A DNA stretch of 58,831 bases, taken from NCBI GenBank assembly GCA_964513655.1, contig CAZENQ010000009.1, positions 1 to 58,831 on the forward strand, read 5' to 3'. This stretch comes from G020350405 sp964513655 (GTDB lineage: Bacteria > Planctomycetota > Phycisphaerae > Sedimentisphaerales > Anaerobacaceae). Within the stretch, counting starts at the first letter, position 1, and the number at the start of each line of letters is the position of its first letter. The translations under genes were made by a program, and so were the position numbers. The notes beneath the pieces were generated by a model. It saw only the letters and a list, made by a program, of their open reading frames with translations, searched no databases and was not told the DNA's origin. This document shows positions 16,017 to 25,212 of this stretch, in pieces.

Positions 16017-17570
16017 ATGGGATTAGGTGCCCTTGACATTGCGGTATTCATTGCATTTTTCGGTGTGGTTGTCGGCGTGAGTATGTACAAGAGCCGGAAG
16101 GAGAAGACGGGAGAGGACTTCTTTCTGGCCAGCCGCAGTCTTGTGTGGCCTTTGATTGGTCTTTCACTGATAGCGGCGAATATCTCAACGGAACATTTCG
16201 TCGGGATGGCCGGGCAGGGCGCGGGTGTTGCGGGGATGGCGATAGCAAGCTATGAGTGGATGGCGGCGATTACGCTGGTTTTTGTGGCAGTTTTCTTTTT
16301 GCCGAAGTTTCTCAGGTCGGGGATTTTCACGATACCTGAGTACCTGGAATATCGCTACAATCCGACAGCGCGTGCTATTATGGCTTTTTACACAATGGTG
16401 ATATACGTTGGCGTTACGATTGCGGCGGTGGTATATTCCGGGGGGCTTACGCTACAGACGATATTTGGCGATATTGGTAATCCGACGCACCTGGTTTATG
16501 GTGTTATAGTGATAGGCGCCATAGCGGGTCTTTATACGATTTGGGGCGGGTTGAAGGCTGTAGCGTGGGCAGACCTTTTCCAGGGCTCGGCCCTGATTAT
16601 AGGCGGGGCGATTACGATGTTCTTAGGTTTCAGGGAAATCGGTGTGAGCAACTTTTTCGAGACCAACGCGGACAAGCTCCATATGATACTTCCGAAAGAC
16701 CACTCAGTACTACCCTGGACGGCATTGGTTATTGGTCTATGGATACCGAACTTTTATTACTGGGGACTTAATCAGTATATAACGCAGCGGACTCTGGCGG
16801 CCAAGACGCTGAGGCAGGGTCAAGTTGGAATTATATTCGCGGCGGGACTTAAACTTATAATTCCTTTTATTATTATCTTTCCAGGAATAATGTCGTTGCA
16901 GCTTTACGGCGGGGAGATGACCGGGGACAGCGGGACAGACGCGGCATACCCGCTTCTGATTCGTAACCTTGTGGGTCCGGGTGTGCGGGCGTTTATATTC
17001 GCGGCGATAAGCGGCGCGGTTATAAGCTCCCTGGCATCGATGCTGAACTCGGCGTCGACAATATTTACGATGGATCTGTTCAAGCGTCACTGGAAGAAGG
17101 ATGCGTCTCAGAAAGCCCTTATATGGACAGGGCGTATCTCGACGGCGGTGTTTGTGGTGATAGGTATGCTTATAGCTCCGAAGTTAGGAGACCCGCGGTT
17201 TATGGGGATATTTACTTACATCCAAGAGTTCCAGGGTTATATATCGCCGGGTATCTTAGGTGTGTTTGTATTCGGGATGATTTTCAAGAAGGCTCCGCCG
17301 ATGGCGGGGGTCACAGGTTTGGTACTTACTGTTCCGGTTTACGGGTTTTTGCAATGGCAATTCGGCGGGATTGCGTTTCTTAACCGGATGGCAATAACGT
17401 TCGTTGTAATCCTTATTACAATGTATGTTATAACCAAAGTGAAGCCATTGGCTGAGCCGAAGGTGATGCCGGTGCGGGAGGAATTTGATATGAAGCCAGC
17501 ACCTTCGGTTCTGTGGCTTGGTGCGCTGGTTATAGTAGCGACATTGGCTCTTTATGCGATTTTCTGGTAG
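16017..17570 (+). CDS. Sodium/solute symporter (SSS family, SGLT-like)
   Basis: Inner-membrane Na+-coupled transporter of 517 residues with about 13-14 predicted helices, of the SSS/SGLT family. Visible hallmarks are the N-terminal 'GEDFFLASRSLVWPLIGLSL', the 'GGLKAVAWADLFQG' loop, and 'GAVISSLASMLNSASTIFTM' with Ser337-Ser338, the position of the conserved Na2-site serines. Sitting between a GH2 beta-galactosidase and a galactokinase, it most likely imports galactose or a related sugar released outside the cell. Members also carry other solutes, so this rests on context. A strong terminator follows at 17599-17632, separating it from galactokinase. Confidence 0.92.
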   Translation: MGLGALDIAVFIAFFGVVVGVSMYKSRKEKTGEDFFLASRSLVWPLIGLSLIAANISTEHFVGMAGQGAGVAGMAIASYEWMAAITLVFVAVFFLPKFLRSGIFTIPEYLEYRYNPTARAIMAFYTMVIYVGVTIAAVVYSGGLTLQTIFGDIGNPTHLVYGVIVIGAIAGLYTIWGGLKAVAWADLFQGSALIIGGAITMFLGFREIGVSNFFETNADKLHMILPKDHSVLPWTALVIGLWIPNFYYWGLNQYITQRTLAAKTLRQGQVGIIFAAGLKLIIPFIIIFPGIMSLQLYGGEMTGDSGTDAAYPLLIRNLVGPGVRAFIFAAISGAVISSLASMLNSASTIFTMDLFKRHWKKDASQKALIWTGRISTAVFVVIGMLIAPKLGDPRFMGIFTYIQEFQGYISPGILGVFVFGMIFKKAPPMAGVTGLVLTVPVYGFLQWQFGGIAFLNRMAITFVVILITMYVITKVKPLAEPKVMPVREEFDMKPAPSVLWLGALVIVATLALYAIFW

Positions 17571-17598
17571 TGGAGGGGTATTTTGAGGTTTACAGGCG

Positions 17599-17632
17599 GC
17601 CCCTTTGTTTACGGCAAAGGGGCTGTTTTTTT
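17599..17632 (+). terminator. Rho-independent terminator after the symporter
   Basis: GCCCCTTTG (17599-17607) pairs with CAAAGGGGC (17615-17623), a nine-base-pair perfect stem with a seven-base loop, followed by seven T (17626-17632). It lies 29 bases beyond the symporter stop. It is among the clearest terminators in the window. Confidence 0.92.
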
Positions 17633-17680
17633 GGCTATTGGGCCTTTACGGCGTTGCGGTGACGGTGGGAAGATTAGAGC

Positions 17681-17709
17681 TTGATATTCTGGCGGGCTTC
17701 GGATATATT
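17681..17709 (+). promoter_or_regulatory. Predicted promoter of galactokinase
   Basis: TTGATA (17681-17686), a 17-base spacer and TATATT (17704-17709), about 90 bases before the ATG. The same two hexamers with the same spacing occur at 26973-27001. Confidence 0.55.
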
Positions 17710-17799
17710 GTGGCGTTTTGCCAAAAGAGTTCTTTTTCGGCATTATTTAGGGAGAGTGTGTTTTGGCATATATTGGCGATTTTTAGGAAGCGTTAAGCA

Positions 17800-19047
17800 A
17801 TGGATATAGCGCCGCAAGATCAAGCCGCCTTGGATAAAATCCGGCAGTTGTCGGAGGAAAGCGGTGTAGATATCGGCGGCGGGAAGGTCAGGAGGACATC
17901 ATCACGTTTTTGTCTGAGCGTGGAGCACGGAGATTATAACGGGACGGAGCTTTTCGGGGTGGGGACGGACAGGTTTATCTGGCTGGCGTACAGGCCTAAC
18001 GGCAGCGGGAAGGTTAGGTTATTCAGCGGGAACTTTCCGGATGATGGTGTTGTTGAGTTCAAGCTGGGGGAGGTTCCGGAGCCGAAGTCGGCGGCGATAG
18101 CTAATACGTGGGGGCGTTTTCCATACGGGGTGGAGTATATTCTGAGGCGGGAGGGTTTCAAACTGAAGCAGGGCATCGACGGCGTTGTTTACGGGGATAT
18201 TCCGGGCGGCGGGATGAGCCGGTCGGCCTCTTTGAGCCTTAATCTTATTTTGTCGCTGCTTGACGCAAACGGTATTGAGATTAAGGATAAGTTCAAGATT
18301 GTTGATATGGCACAGGCGGTTGAGAATGACTATATTGGCTCACCCTGTGGTCAGCTCGACCAGATAATGATACTATTTGCGCGGGAGAATATGGGGACGC
18401 ATTATAACCCGAAAGCACGAAGTATAGATTATGTACCACTCGGCGGCGGTGCGACGGACTTTCGGCTTGTGGTTTTGGATACGGGTACGGTGCGGCCGGG
18501 TCTGGAGAAATCGACTTATAAGATTCGAAGAGCGGAGTGTGAAGAGCTGGTTTCGCTTTTGGCGAACGACGGGTACGACATCAGCTGTTTGGCGGACGTA
18601 AAGGACGATGGAGTTTATGAGAAGATTATGGGGCAGTTCAGGGGGAGTCACGGTGATTTGTGCGACCGGTTGAAGTATGTGTTTGGTTCACAGAAGCGGT
18701 TTTATGAGATGCTTGATGCGTGGAAGACCGGTGATATTGAAACCGTCGGGCAGATATTCCGCGAGGACGGTATCGGCCTGCGGGATGATTACAAGATTTC
18801 CGGTCCTGAGTTAGAGGTGATGTGTGATATCGCGCGGACGGTGGCTGGTGTTCTTGGTGAGCGAATGTTAGGCGGCGGTGACAAGGGGGCATCGGGCGCG
18901 TTGGTGGAGGCAGGCAGTGTTGAAGCTCTGAAGGCGGCGGTGGATACGGATTATCCCGTGAAGTGTCCTGAGTATAAGGACAAGTATGCTGTGCATGTAT
19001 GTAAGGTGGTGGAGGGTGTCCGGGTTTATGATGATTCACTCGGGTAG
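17800..19047 (+). CDS. Divergent galactokinase-like GHMP kinase
   Basis: Cytoplasmic GHMP-family sugar kinase of 415 residues, a little longer than typical GalK. Galactokinase landmarks are recognisable but altered. SSRFCLSVEHGDYNG (Arg36, Glu42, His43) stands for the usual GRVNLIGEHTDYNGG. GDIPGGGMSRSAS (132-144) is the ATP loop, normally Leu-Ser-Ser-Ser-Ala. Asp187 in CGQLDQ matches the catalytic base. LGGGDKGASG (357-366) replaces the usual GAGFGG. It probably phosphorylates galactose at C1 after uptake by the neighbouring symporter. The changes at the sugar-binding motif leave room for a related sugar. galT and galE are not in this window. Confidence 0.85.
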   Translation: MDIAPQDQAALDKIRQLSEESGVDIGGGKVRRTSSRFCLSVEHGDYNGTELFGVGTDRFIWLAYRPNGSGKVRLFSGNFPDDGVVEFKLGEVPEPKSAAIANTWGRFPYGVEYILRREGFKLKQGIDGVVYGDIPGGGMSRSASLSLNLILSLLDANGIEIKDKFKIVDMAQAVENDYIGSPCGQLDQIMILFARENMGTHYNPKARSIDYVPLGGGATDFRLVVLDTGTVRPGLEKSTYKIRRAECEELVSLLANDGYDISCLADVKDDGVYEKIMGQFRGSHGDLCDRLKYVFGSQKRFYEMLDAWKTGDIETVGQIFREDGIGLRDDYKISGPELEVMCDIARTVAGVLGERMLGGGDKGASGALVEAGSVEALKAAVDTDYPVKCPEYKDKYAVHVCKVVEGVRVYDDSLG

Positions 19048-19104
19048 GCGTTTTGCCGGTTGCGGGCTGTGTCTTTTGTGAAGGTATTTTTATAGTGTGT
19101 CTTT

Positions 19105-20055
19105 ATGACAGATAATCGTTCGGTGTTAGGCAAGGGGGTGTTTGAATCCGTTGTCTGTTCCAATAAACAAATTGGGGAGAGGTTCTATCGTCTTGGCTTA
19201 GAATTTTCGGGAGCAGGTGCTGAGGCTTTTGGCGGCGTCAAGGCGGGTCAGTTTGCACAGTTAGACCTGAGTGGTACCGCCCTACCGACGGCGGAAGCGA
19301 TACCGGAAGATTTGGTGGATGCGGCCCGTCGAGGGATAATTCTCCGGCGGCCTTTTAGTTTTTGTGATGTCACGAGAAAAGATAACAAGACGCGAGTTGA
19401 GATTCTTTATTGTGTTCTTGGTCCGGCGACGTTGCGGATGACAACATTGTCGGCGGGTGACAGGGTCAGCGTGATTGGGCCTTTGGGGCGTGGTTTTACG
19501 GTGCCGGAAGGCAAGGGGACGGCACTTTTGGTGGCCGGTGGGATGGGGGCCGGCCCCCTGCTTCATCTGGCGAAGGTGCTTACGGCGGAGGTACCTCGTA
19601 TGGACGTGATTGCGTTTGCGGGTGCGCAGTCGAAGACGGAGTTACCTTTTGAGAGGCCGTTGGATGAGATTTCGCAGAATCTGGGATTTTCATTGGGAGA
19701 ATTTGCTGATCACGGAGTAAGATCGCATGTGGCGACGGATGACGGTACGGCCGGGCATGAAGGGCTTGTGACGGATTGCTTTTCAAAATGGCTCGGCCAG
19801 CAAAACCTGGCTGCGAAGGATACGATTATTTATGCGTGTGGTCCGGAGGCAATGCTGGCACAGGTTGCTGAGATTGCGAAGAACAAGGGTATTGATTGCG
19901 AGGTGAGTATGGAGCGGCGGATGGCTTGCGGGATTGGGCTTTGCCAGAGCTGCGCGGTGGAATGTCGGGTGAACGGTTCAAACAGAACCATCTATAAATT
20001 GTGCTGTGAGGACGGGCCGGTCTTTGACGGCCAAGAAGTAGTTTTTGGTTCGTAG
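19105..20055 (+). CDS. pyrK: Dihydroorotate dehydrogenase electron-transfer subunit PyrK
   Basis: Iron-sulfur flavoprotein that passes electrons from the class 1B dihydroorotate dehydrogenase to NAD+ in pyrimidine synthesis. The N-terminal FAD domain (about residues 1-115, with 'RRPFSF') is followed by an NAD-binding region ('LLVAGGMGAGPLLHLAKVL'). A C-terminal [2Fe-2S] site has ligands Cys275, Cys280, Cys283 and Cys300. Length (316) is somewhat above the typical 250-270. pyrD begins four bases after the stop, so the two are translated together, as expected for the PyrK-PyrD heterotetramer. No other pyrimidine gene is nearby. Confidence 0.92.
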   Translation: MTDNRSVLGKGVFESVVCSNKQIGERFYRLGLEFSGAGAEAFGGVKAGQFAQLDLSGTALPTAEAIPEDLVDAARRGIILRRPFSFCDVTRKDNKTRVEILYCVLGPATLRMTTLSAGDRVSVIGPLGRGFTVPEGKGTALLVAGGMGAGPLLHLAKVLTAEVPRMDVIAFAGAQSKTELPFERPLDEISQNLGFSLGEFADHGVRSHVATDDGTAGHEGLVTDCFSKWLGQQNLAAKDTIIYACGPEAMLAQVAEIAKNKGIDCEVSMERRMACGIGLCQSCAVECRVNGSNRTIYKLCCEDGPVFDGQEVVFGS

Positions 20056-20059
20056 TTAT

Positions 20060-20992
20060 ATGGAAGAAGGCGTTGATATTTCGGTAGAGTTTGGTGGTTT
20101 GAAGCTGGCTAATCCGGTGTTTACGGCATCGGGGACGTGCGGGTATGCGGATGAGCTGGCTGATTTTATGGATATGAACGCCTTGGGCGGATTTATAACC
20201 AAGAGTATTACGCGAAAGCCGAGGAAGGGGAATCCTACACCGAGGATTGTCGAGACGGATTCGGGGATGCTTAACGCCATAGGGTTAGCGAATATTGGTC
20301 TGGACAAGTTTATTGAAGAGAAGCTGCCTGCTCTGGAAGGCATAAGTGGAGCGGTTTTTGTCAATGTGGCAGGTGAGACGATTAACGATTATCTGTCTGT
20401 GGTGGAGCGGTTGGCGGGAGAGAAAGCGATAGCGGGGTTTGAGTTAAATATCAGCTGTCCGAATGTGGCGAAAGGCGGGATGAGTTTCGGGACTGAGCCG
20501 GCGCAGGTCACTGAGATTACTTCTGCGGTGAAAAAGGCTGCGGGAGAGAAGGTTTTGATGGTAAAGCTTTCGCCCTGTGTTACGGACATCAGCGTGATTG
20601 CTCGTGCGGCAGTGGAGGCCGGGGCTGATGCGCTTAGTCTGGTGAACACATTCACGGCGATGGTCATAGATATTGAGAAGCGTGAGGCGGTTTTGGCGAA
20701 CAGGACGGGTGGACTGAGCGGGCCAGCGATAAAGCCAATAGCAATATATCTTGTTAATAAAGTTTATAATGAGGTAGCGAAGAAAAACGGGACACCGATT
20801 TTGGGTTTGGGGGGAATCAGGACGGCGTCGGATGCCGTTGAATTTGTTATCGCTGGGGCGTCAGCCGTGGGCGTTGGTACGGCGAATTTTATTGAGCCCG
20901 GCTGTGCGGTAAAAATTGTTGAAGGCATAAGAAAGTACTGCATTCGTAATAAAATAGAAAATATGAAAGAGTTGATAGGCTCGCTTAAGTAA
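20060..20992 (+). CDS. pyrD: Dihydroorotate dehydrogenase, class 1B catalytic subunit
   Basis: FMN-containing catalytic subunit that oxidises dihydroorotate to orotate. I use the ATG at 20060 (310 residues), four bases after the pyrK stop. A TTG at 20045 would overlap pyrK and adds five residues. Family motifs: NPVFTASGTCGY, GFITKSIT, 'GFELNISCPN' with Cys133 as catalytic base (class 1 enzymes use Cys, class 2 use Ser), 'VKLSPCVTD', and 'GLGGIRTASDAVEFVIAGAS' binding the FMN phosphate. The partner PyrK is encoded immediately upstream. A GH127 gene follows only 29 bases later and may be co-transcribed. Confidence 0.95.
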   Translation: MEEGVDISVEFGGLKLANPVFTASGTCGYADELADFMDMNALGGFITKSITRKPRKGNPTPRIVETDSGMLNAIGLANIGLDKFIEEKLPALEGISGAVFVNVAGETINDYLSVVERLAGEKAIAGFELNISCPNVAKGGMSFGTEPAQVTEITSAVKKAAGEKVLMVKLSPCVTDISVIARAAVEAGADALSLVNTFTAMVIDIEKREAVLANRTGGLSGPAIKPIAIYLVNKVYNEVAKKNGTPILGLGGIRTASDAVEFVIAGASAVGVGTANFIEPGCAVKIVEGIRKYCIRNKIENMKELIGSLK

Positions 20993-21021
20993 ACCCGGAT
21001 GAGGCTATCTGCGGAGAGACC

Positions 21022-23046
21022 ATGATGACTAGTAAGAAAGAATTGTTTGTTTTGGTTTTGGTGGCGGGTGTTTTTCATTTGGCTGAAGCTGGTACCGTAG
21101 CCAGTGCTCGGAGGGATTATCCTGTTCGGCCGGTGCCATTTACGGATGTTAAAATCGATGATGAGTTTTGGGCGCCGCGGCTGAAGACGAATCGTGAGGT
21201 GACGATTCCATATGATTTTGCCAAGTGTGAAGAGACGGGGCGTATTGCGAATTTTGACGTGGCTGCGGGCAAGATAGAGGGTAAGTTCCGGGGTAATTTT
21301 GGCTTTAACGATTCGGACGTTTTTAAGGTGATTGAGGGTGCATCGTATTCGCTTGCACTTTATCCGGATGCCGAGTTGGAGAAATATATAGATGAGCTTG
21401 TGGGAAAGATAGCGGCGGCGCAGACAGACGACGGGTATATATATACGGTGAATACTATAGGCGAATATGCGGACGAGATTTATTGTTGTGTGAGCGAGAA
21501 GCGATGGTCGGACTTGAAGAGCGGTCACGAGCTGTATAACTTCGGCCATATGTACGAGGCGGCGGTTGCGCATTATCAGGCTACGGGGAAGCGGAGTTTT
21601 TTAGATGTGGCTGTCAAGAATGCTGATTTGCTTTGTCGGGTGTTTGGCCCCGGCAAGAATCGCGGCGTTCCCGGTCATCAGGAGATTGAAATTGGTCTTG
21701 TGAAATTGTATCGGGTGACGGGTGATGATAAGTATTTGAAATTGGCGAAGTTTTTTTTGGATGAGCGTGGGAACGCCAAGGGACATAAGCTTTTTGGCCC
21801 TTACAACCAGGACCATAAGGCAGTGGTCGAGCAGAGCGAGGCGGTCGGGCACGCTGTGCGGGCAGGTTATATGTATTCGAGTATGGCGGACGTTGCGGCG
21901 CTGACCGGCGATAATGATTACATCGAGGCGATGAAGAGGATATGGGAAAATGTGGTTTCGAAGAAGCAGCACATTACGGGTGGTGTCGGCGCCCGGCACA
22001 AGGGGGAATCGTTTGGTGATGATTATGAACTGCCGAACAAGACGGCGTATAACGAGACGTGTGCAGCGATAGCGAACGCGATGTGGAACCATCGGCTGTT
22101 TCTATTAAGCGGCGACGGGAAGTATATCGATGTATTAGAGCGGGTGCTGTACAACGGATTTCTTTCGGGGATATCGCTGGGCGGTGACAAGTTTTTCTAT
22201 CCGAATCCGCTGGCCTCGGACGGCAAATACAAGTTTAACATAAATGAATCTGCGACTCGGAGGCCGTGGTTTGACTGCTCGTGCTGTCCGACGAACGTTG
22301 TCCGTTTTATGCCGTCGCTTGCCGGATATATTTACGCACACCGCGACAATTCTTTGTACGTCAATCTGTTTATCGAGGGCAGCGGGATGGTCAAGATGGG
22401 TGAGAATACTGTAAAGATAGTGCAAAAGACAGCTTACCCCTGGGAGGGACGTGTAAAGATAAAGGTCGAGCCCGAGCGTTCGGATGAATTTGCGGTTTGC
22501 GTTCGTATTCCGGGCTGGGCGCAAAATAGGCCTATGCCGAGCGAGCTTTACCGGTATCTCGACAAGGGTGATGAGAAGGTAGGGCTGAAGGTCAACGGTG
22601 CGGCGGTCAGGGTGGATATTGAGAAGGGATTTGCTCGAGTCAGTCGTAGGTGGAAGAAGGACGACGAGATAGACTTGAATTTGCCGATGCGGGTACGGCG
22701 GGTAGTATGCAATGAGAAGGTTGAAGCGAATTCAGGACGAGTGGCACTTGAGCGTGGGCCGGTTGTGTATTGTGCGGAGGGTGTGGACAACGGCGGGCAG
22801 GTGTTCAATATTGTTTTGTCCGATGATGTGAAGCTTAAGGCTGAATACCGCAGGGACATGCTGGGTGGTGTAACGGTAATTGTGGGCAAGGCCCGCGGAT
22901 TGTATTCGAGTGCGGATGGTAAATTGGTGGAGACGAGGGAGCGTGAGTTTGTGGCGGTTCCCTATTATGCGTGGTCGCACAGAGGCATCGGTGAGATGCT
23001 GGTTTGGCTGCCGCGGCGGGTGATGTTGGATTTTAATGTGCTGTGA
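21022..23046 (+). CDS. Exported GH127 beta-L-arabinofuranosidase
   Basis: Glycoside hydrolase family 127 (formerly DUF1680) enzyme of 674 residues with a signal peptide ending near Ala-Glu-Ala. An (alpha/alpha)6 barrel precedes beta-sandwich domains. The zinc-thiolate centre known in HypBA1 is intact: Glu345 and Cys347 in YNETCAAIANAMWNHRL, and Cys421 and Cys422 in DCSCCPTNVVR. The first Cys of the CC pair corresponds to the catalytic nucleophile. Members release L-arabinofuranose from beta-linked arabino-oligosaccharides and some act on other sugars. With GH42 and GH2 it suggests arabinogalactan-type substrates. It lies 29 bases after pyrD with no promoter seen between. Confidence 0.92.
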   Translation: MMTSKKELFVLVLVAGVFHLAEAGTVASARRDYPVRPVPFTDVKIDDEFWAPRLKTNREVTIPYDFAKCEETGRIANFDVAAGKIEGKFRGNFGFNDSDVFKVIEGASYSLALYPDAELEKYIDELVGKIAAAQTDDGYIYTVNTIGEYADEIYCCVSEKRWSDLKSGHELYNFGHMYEAAVAHYQATGKRSFLDVAVKNADLLCRVFGPGKNRGVPGHQEIEIGLVKLYRVTGDDKYLKLAKFFLDERGNAKGHKLFGPYNQDHKAVVEQSEAVGHAVRAGYMYSSMADVAALTGDNDYIEAMKRIWENVVSKKQHITGGVGARHKGESFGDDYELPNKTAYNETCAAIANAMWNHRLFLLSGDGKYIDVLERVLYNGFLSGISLGGDKFFYPNPLASDGKYKFNINESATRRPWFDCSCCPTNVVRFMPSLAGYIYAHRDNSLYVNLFIEGSGMVKMGENTVKIVQKTAYPWEGRVKIKVEPERSDEFAVCVRIPGWAQNRPMPSELYRYLDKGDEKVGLKVNGAAVRVDIEKGFARVSRRWKKDDEIDLNLPMRVRRVVCNEKVEANSGRVALERGPVVYCAEGVDNGGQVFNIVLSDDVKLKAEYRRDMLGGVTVIVGKARGLYSSADGKLVETREREFVAVPYYAWSHRGIGEMLVWLPRRVMLDFNVL

Positions 23047-23109
23047 AGTGATTGCCGTGGGGAAATGGTTATAGAAGAATTTATCGGCTGAGAAGAGACG
23101 GGATTAAGA

Positions 23110-23412
23110 ATGGAGACGTTGAAGTTATTACGTGATTATTTTCCGACGGCGGTATTTACAGGCAAGTGCCTTTTGTTTATAAGCGAGGACTGGCGAGTTG
23201 AATTGACCGAGCATAAGGAAGGAGATTTCAGCAAGGCCGAGGCCAGTCCTGCGATTATACGTGTTAGAATCTCAAAGAAGACATTGAATGAGGGTTTTGT
23301 GGCGGGGCATTATGAGGATTTCCAGCTTGCTTCGTTGAATGAATTAGCTGAGCAGATTGAAAAGTATGTTCAATCGGCGATTGGTACGAACCTCAGGGAA
23401 GATTTTGAGTAG
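23110..23412 (+). CDS. Small conserved-looking hypothetical protein
   Basis: A 100-residue soluble protein I do not recognise. It has an acidic mix, no signal peptide, no Cys cluster and no nucleic-acid-binding motif. The ATG is supported by composition and by coupling to the next gene. The YggU-family frame starts eight bases before this stop, at a TTG preceded by AGGGAA (23395-23400). Its tail (residues 78-95) is a likely amphipathic helix. It may act with the YggU-family protein, but nothing in the sequence proves that. Confidence 0.6.
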   Translation: METLKLLRDYFPTAVFTGKCLLFISEDWRVELTEHKEGDFSKAEASPAIIRVRISKKTLNEGFVAGHYEDFQLASLNELAEQIEKYVQSAIGTNLREDFE

Positions 23413-23704
23413 CGCTGTGATTCGAGAAGTTGAGGGGGGTGTGGTTTTTACGGTAAAGATAGTGCCGGGGTCCAGCCGGACGGGTGTTTCGGGGCTATTC
23501 GACGGGATGGTGAAGATAAAGGTTTCGGCACCGCCGGAGAAGGGCAAAGCGAATCGATGTCTGGTGGAATTTTTGGCGAAGCAAGTCGGTGTTAAGAAGA
23601 ATGCTGTGAATATAGTCTCGGGAGAGACTAATCCAGTGAAACAGGTGCGAGTTTTTGGCGTCTCGGCCGAGGCGCTATCTCAAAAACTGGGTTTGGAGAA
23701 ATAA
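23405..23704 (+). CDS. YggU-family protein (DUF167)
   Basis: Protein of about 99 residues in the DUF167/YggU family, which has a conserved alpha/beta fold and no firmly known function. The family signatures are clear: 'VKIVPGSSRTGVSGLFDG', 'VKISAPPEKGKAN'-like (here IKVSAPPEKGKANRCLVEFL), and 'NIVSGETNPVKQVRV'. The best start is TTG at 23405. AGGGAA lies 4-5 bases before it and it overlaps the upstream gene by eight bases. An earlier ATG at 23357 would overlap by 56 bases. The gene ends 12 bases before the MATE transporter, so the three genes are probably one transcript. Confidence 0.85.
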   Translation: MSSAVIREVEGGVVFTVKIVPGSSRTGVSGLFDGMVKIKVSAPPEKGKANRCLVEFLAKQVGVKKNAVNIVSGETNPVKQVRVFGVSAEALSQKLGLEK

Positions 23705-23716
23705 GGGTCGTAGTTA

Positions 23717-25144
23717 ATGGCTGACGAATCGGGTTTACTTCAACAAGAGCACGCCGCGGAGGAGACTTCACTTAAGTATATGCTGAAGTTGGCGGGGCCG
23801 ATGATAATAACGACTATATCGTTCACAATTATGCAGTTTGTGGACAGGCTGATGGTATCTCGTTTGGGGACGGAGGCATTGGCGGCGATTTTGCCGGCGG
23901 GTTTTATAAGTTTTATCCCGGCGAGCTTTGTGGTGGGTGTATATGCGAGCATTGCGACGTTTGTGAGCCAGAGTCTGGGCAGAGGAGAAACGAAAGACTG
24001 CTCGAGTTATTGGTGGCAGGCGATATATATGGGTTTGGCGTATTCGGCGGTTGTTCTGGCGATTATGTGGCCTGCGGCGCCGTGGGTGTTCAGGCTGCTG
24101 GGGCATGAGCCGGAAGTCGTCGGAATGGAGGTGATTTATCTTCGAATCATGCTCTATGCTAATGCGGTGGGCGTGTTTGTGTGGGCGAGCAATCAATTTT
24201 TTATGGGGATTCACCGGCCTATCATCATGATGTATGCGGCGCTGGTCGGACAGGTGGTCAATGTGGCGGCCAACTATATTTTAATTTTCGGCAAGCTGGG
24301 ATTTCCCGCGATGGGTATTGCGGGCGCGGGCTGGGGGACGTTTATCGGGATAATGGTGGGAGCTGCGATAAGAATGGCCATGTTTCTGGGTGGTGATGTG
24401 AACAGGGGTTTTCAGAGCAGACGAACGATGAGATTCGATTCCGGGAAGATGGGTGACCTTTTGAGGGTGGGGCTTCCGGCCGGGGTTGAATTGATGTTGA
24501 ACGTGGCGTTTTGGGGAGCGATTTTGTTCTGGCTTGTGGGCAAGTTCGGCAAGGAGGCACTGGCCGCGACGAGCGCGGTGCTTTCGTGCACGCATGTCTC
24601 AATTATGCCGGTTGTGGGTCTTAAGATAGCTTTGAGCGCGGCGGTAGGCAAGTCAATCGGCGGAGACAGGAAAGACGTGGCAGTGAAACAAACAGGGGTG
24701 TGTCTGCGAGTCGCACTTATCTATATGGGGCTTGTGGGTCTGTGCTTCTTTATCTTTAGAGAGGCCCTAATGGGGGTGTGGTCATCTGACGATAAAGTAA
24801 TTGGTATTGGCGTTGATATTTTGATTTGTGCGGCGATATACCAGGTTTTTCACGCAGCCAGGACTATTTACAGCGGCTCGCTGCGTGGGGCGGGAGATAC
24901 ATTGTGGCTTGCGATTGCGTCGGCATTGGGAGCAGTAGTGGTATTAGGACTGGGGGGGGTGCTTATAGTTGAGTTTTTGCCGGGGCTTGGGTCGTTGGGT
25001 CCGTGGATAGCCGCGACGCTAAGTATTATTGCAGTGGGTCTTGCGAATCGCTGGCGTTTTAAGAGTAACAGCTGGATGGAGATAGATTTGTTCAAGAGCC
25101 GCCGCGTAGGTGTGCCGGTCGAGAACGGAGCGGTGGTTGAGTAG
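23717..25144 (+). CDS. MATE-family multidrug/Na+ efflux transporter
   Basis: Inner-membrane antiporter of 475 residues with about 12 predicted helices in two homologous halves. Family signs include 'LKYMLKLAGPMIITTISFTI' with 'MQFVDRLMVSRLGTEALAAI' in the first half and 'LRVGLPAGVELMLNVAFW' with 'GKEALAATSAV' in the second half. These correspond to the usual P-x-D-x-x-x-x-G-x-L-G-x-A-A pattern. MATE proteins export cationic drugs or flippase-like substrates using Na+ or H+. Start ATG lies 12 bases after the YggU stop. The Asp in MQFVDRLM is retained. Substrate unknown. Confidence 0.93.
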   Translation: MADESGLLQQEHAAEETSLKYMLKLAGPMIITTISFTIMQFVDRLMVSRLGTEALAAILPAGFISFIPASFVVGVYASIATFVSQSLGRGETKDCSSYWWQAIYMGLAYSAVVLAIMWPAAPWVFRLLGHEPEVVGMEVIYLRIMLYANAVGVFVWASNQFFMGIHRPIIMMYAALVGQVVNVAANYILIFGKLGFPAMGIAGAGWGTFIGIMVGAAIRMAMFLGGDVNRGFQSRRTMRFDSGKMGDLLRVGLPAGVELMLNVAFWGAILFWLVGKFGKEALAATSAVLSCTHVSIMPVVGLKIALSAAVGKSIGGDRKDVAVKQTGVCLRVALIYMGLVGLCFFIFREALMGVWSSDDKVIGIGVDILICAAIYQVFHAARTIYSGSLRGAGDTLWLAIASALGAVVVLGLGGVLIVEFLPGLGSLGPWIAATLSIIAVGLANRWRFKSNSWMEIDLFKSRRVGVPVENGAVVE

Positions 25145-25212
25145 CACACAGCGGCGCGAGCATCGTATTGTATAGAAGGATTTGCAAGATAGTTAAGCCG
25201 AATGGAAGATTT

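Noticed and set aside
17605..17796. 63-codon plus-strand open frame before galactokinase
   Set aside because: It starts within the terminator stem and spans the galactokinase promoter, and has no ribosome site.
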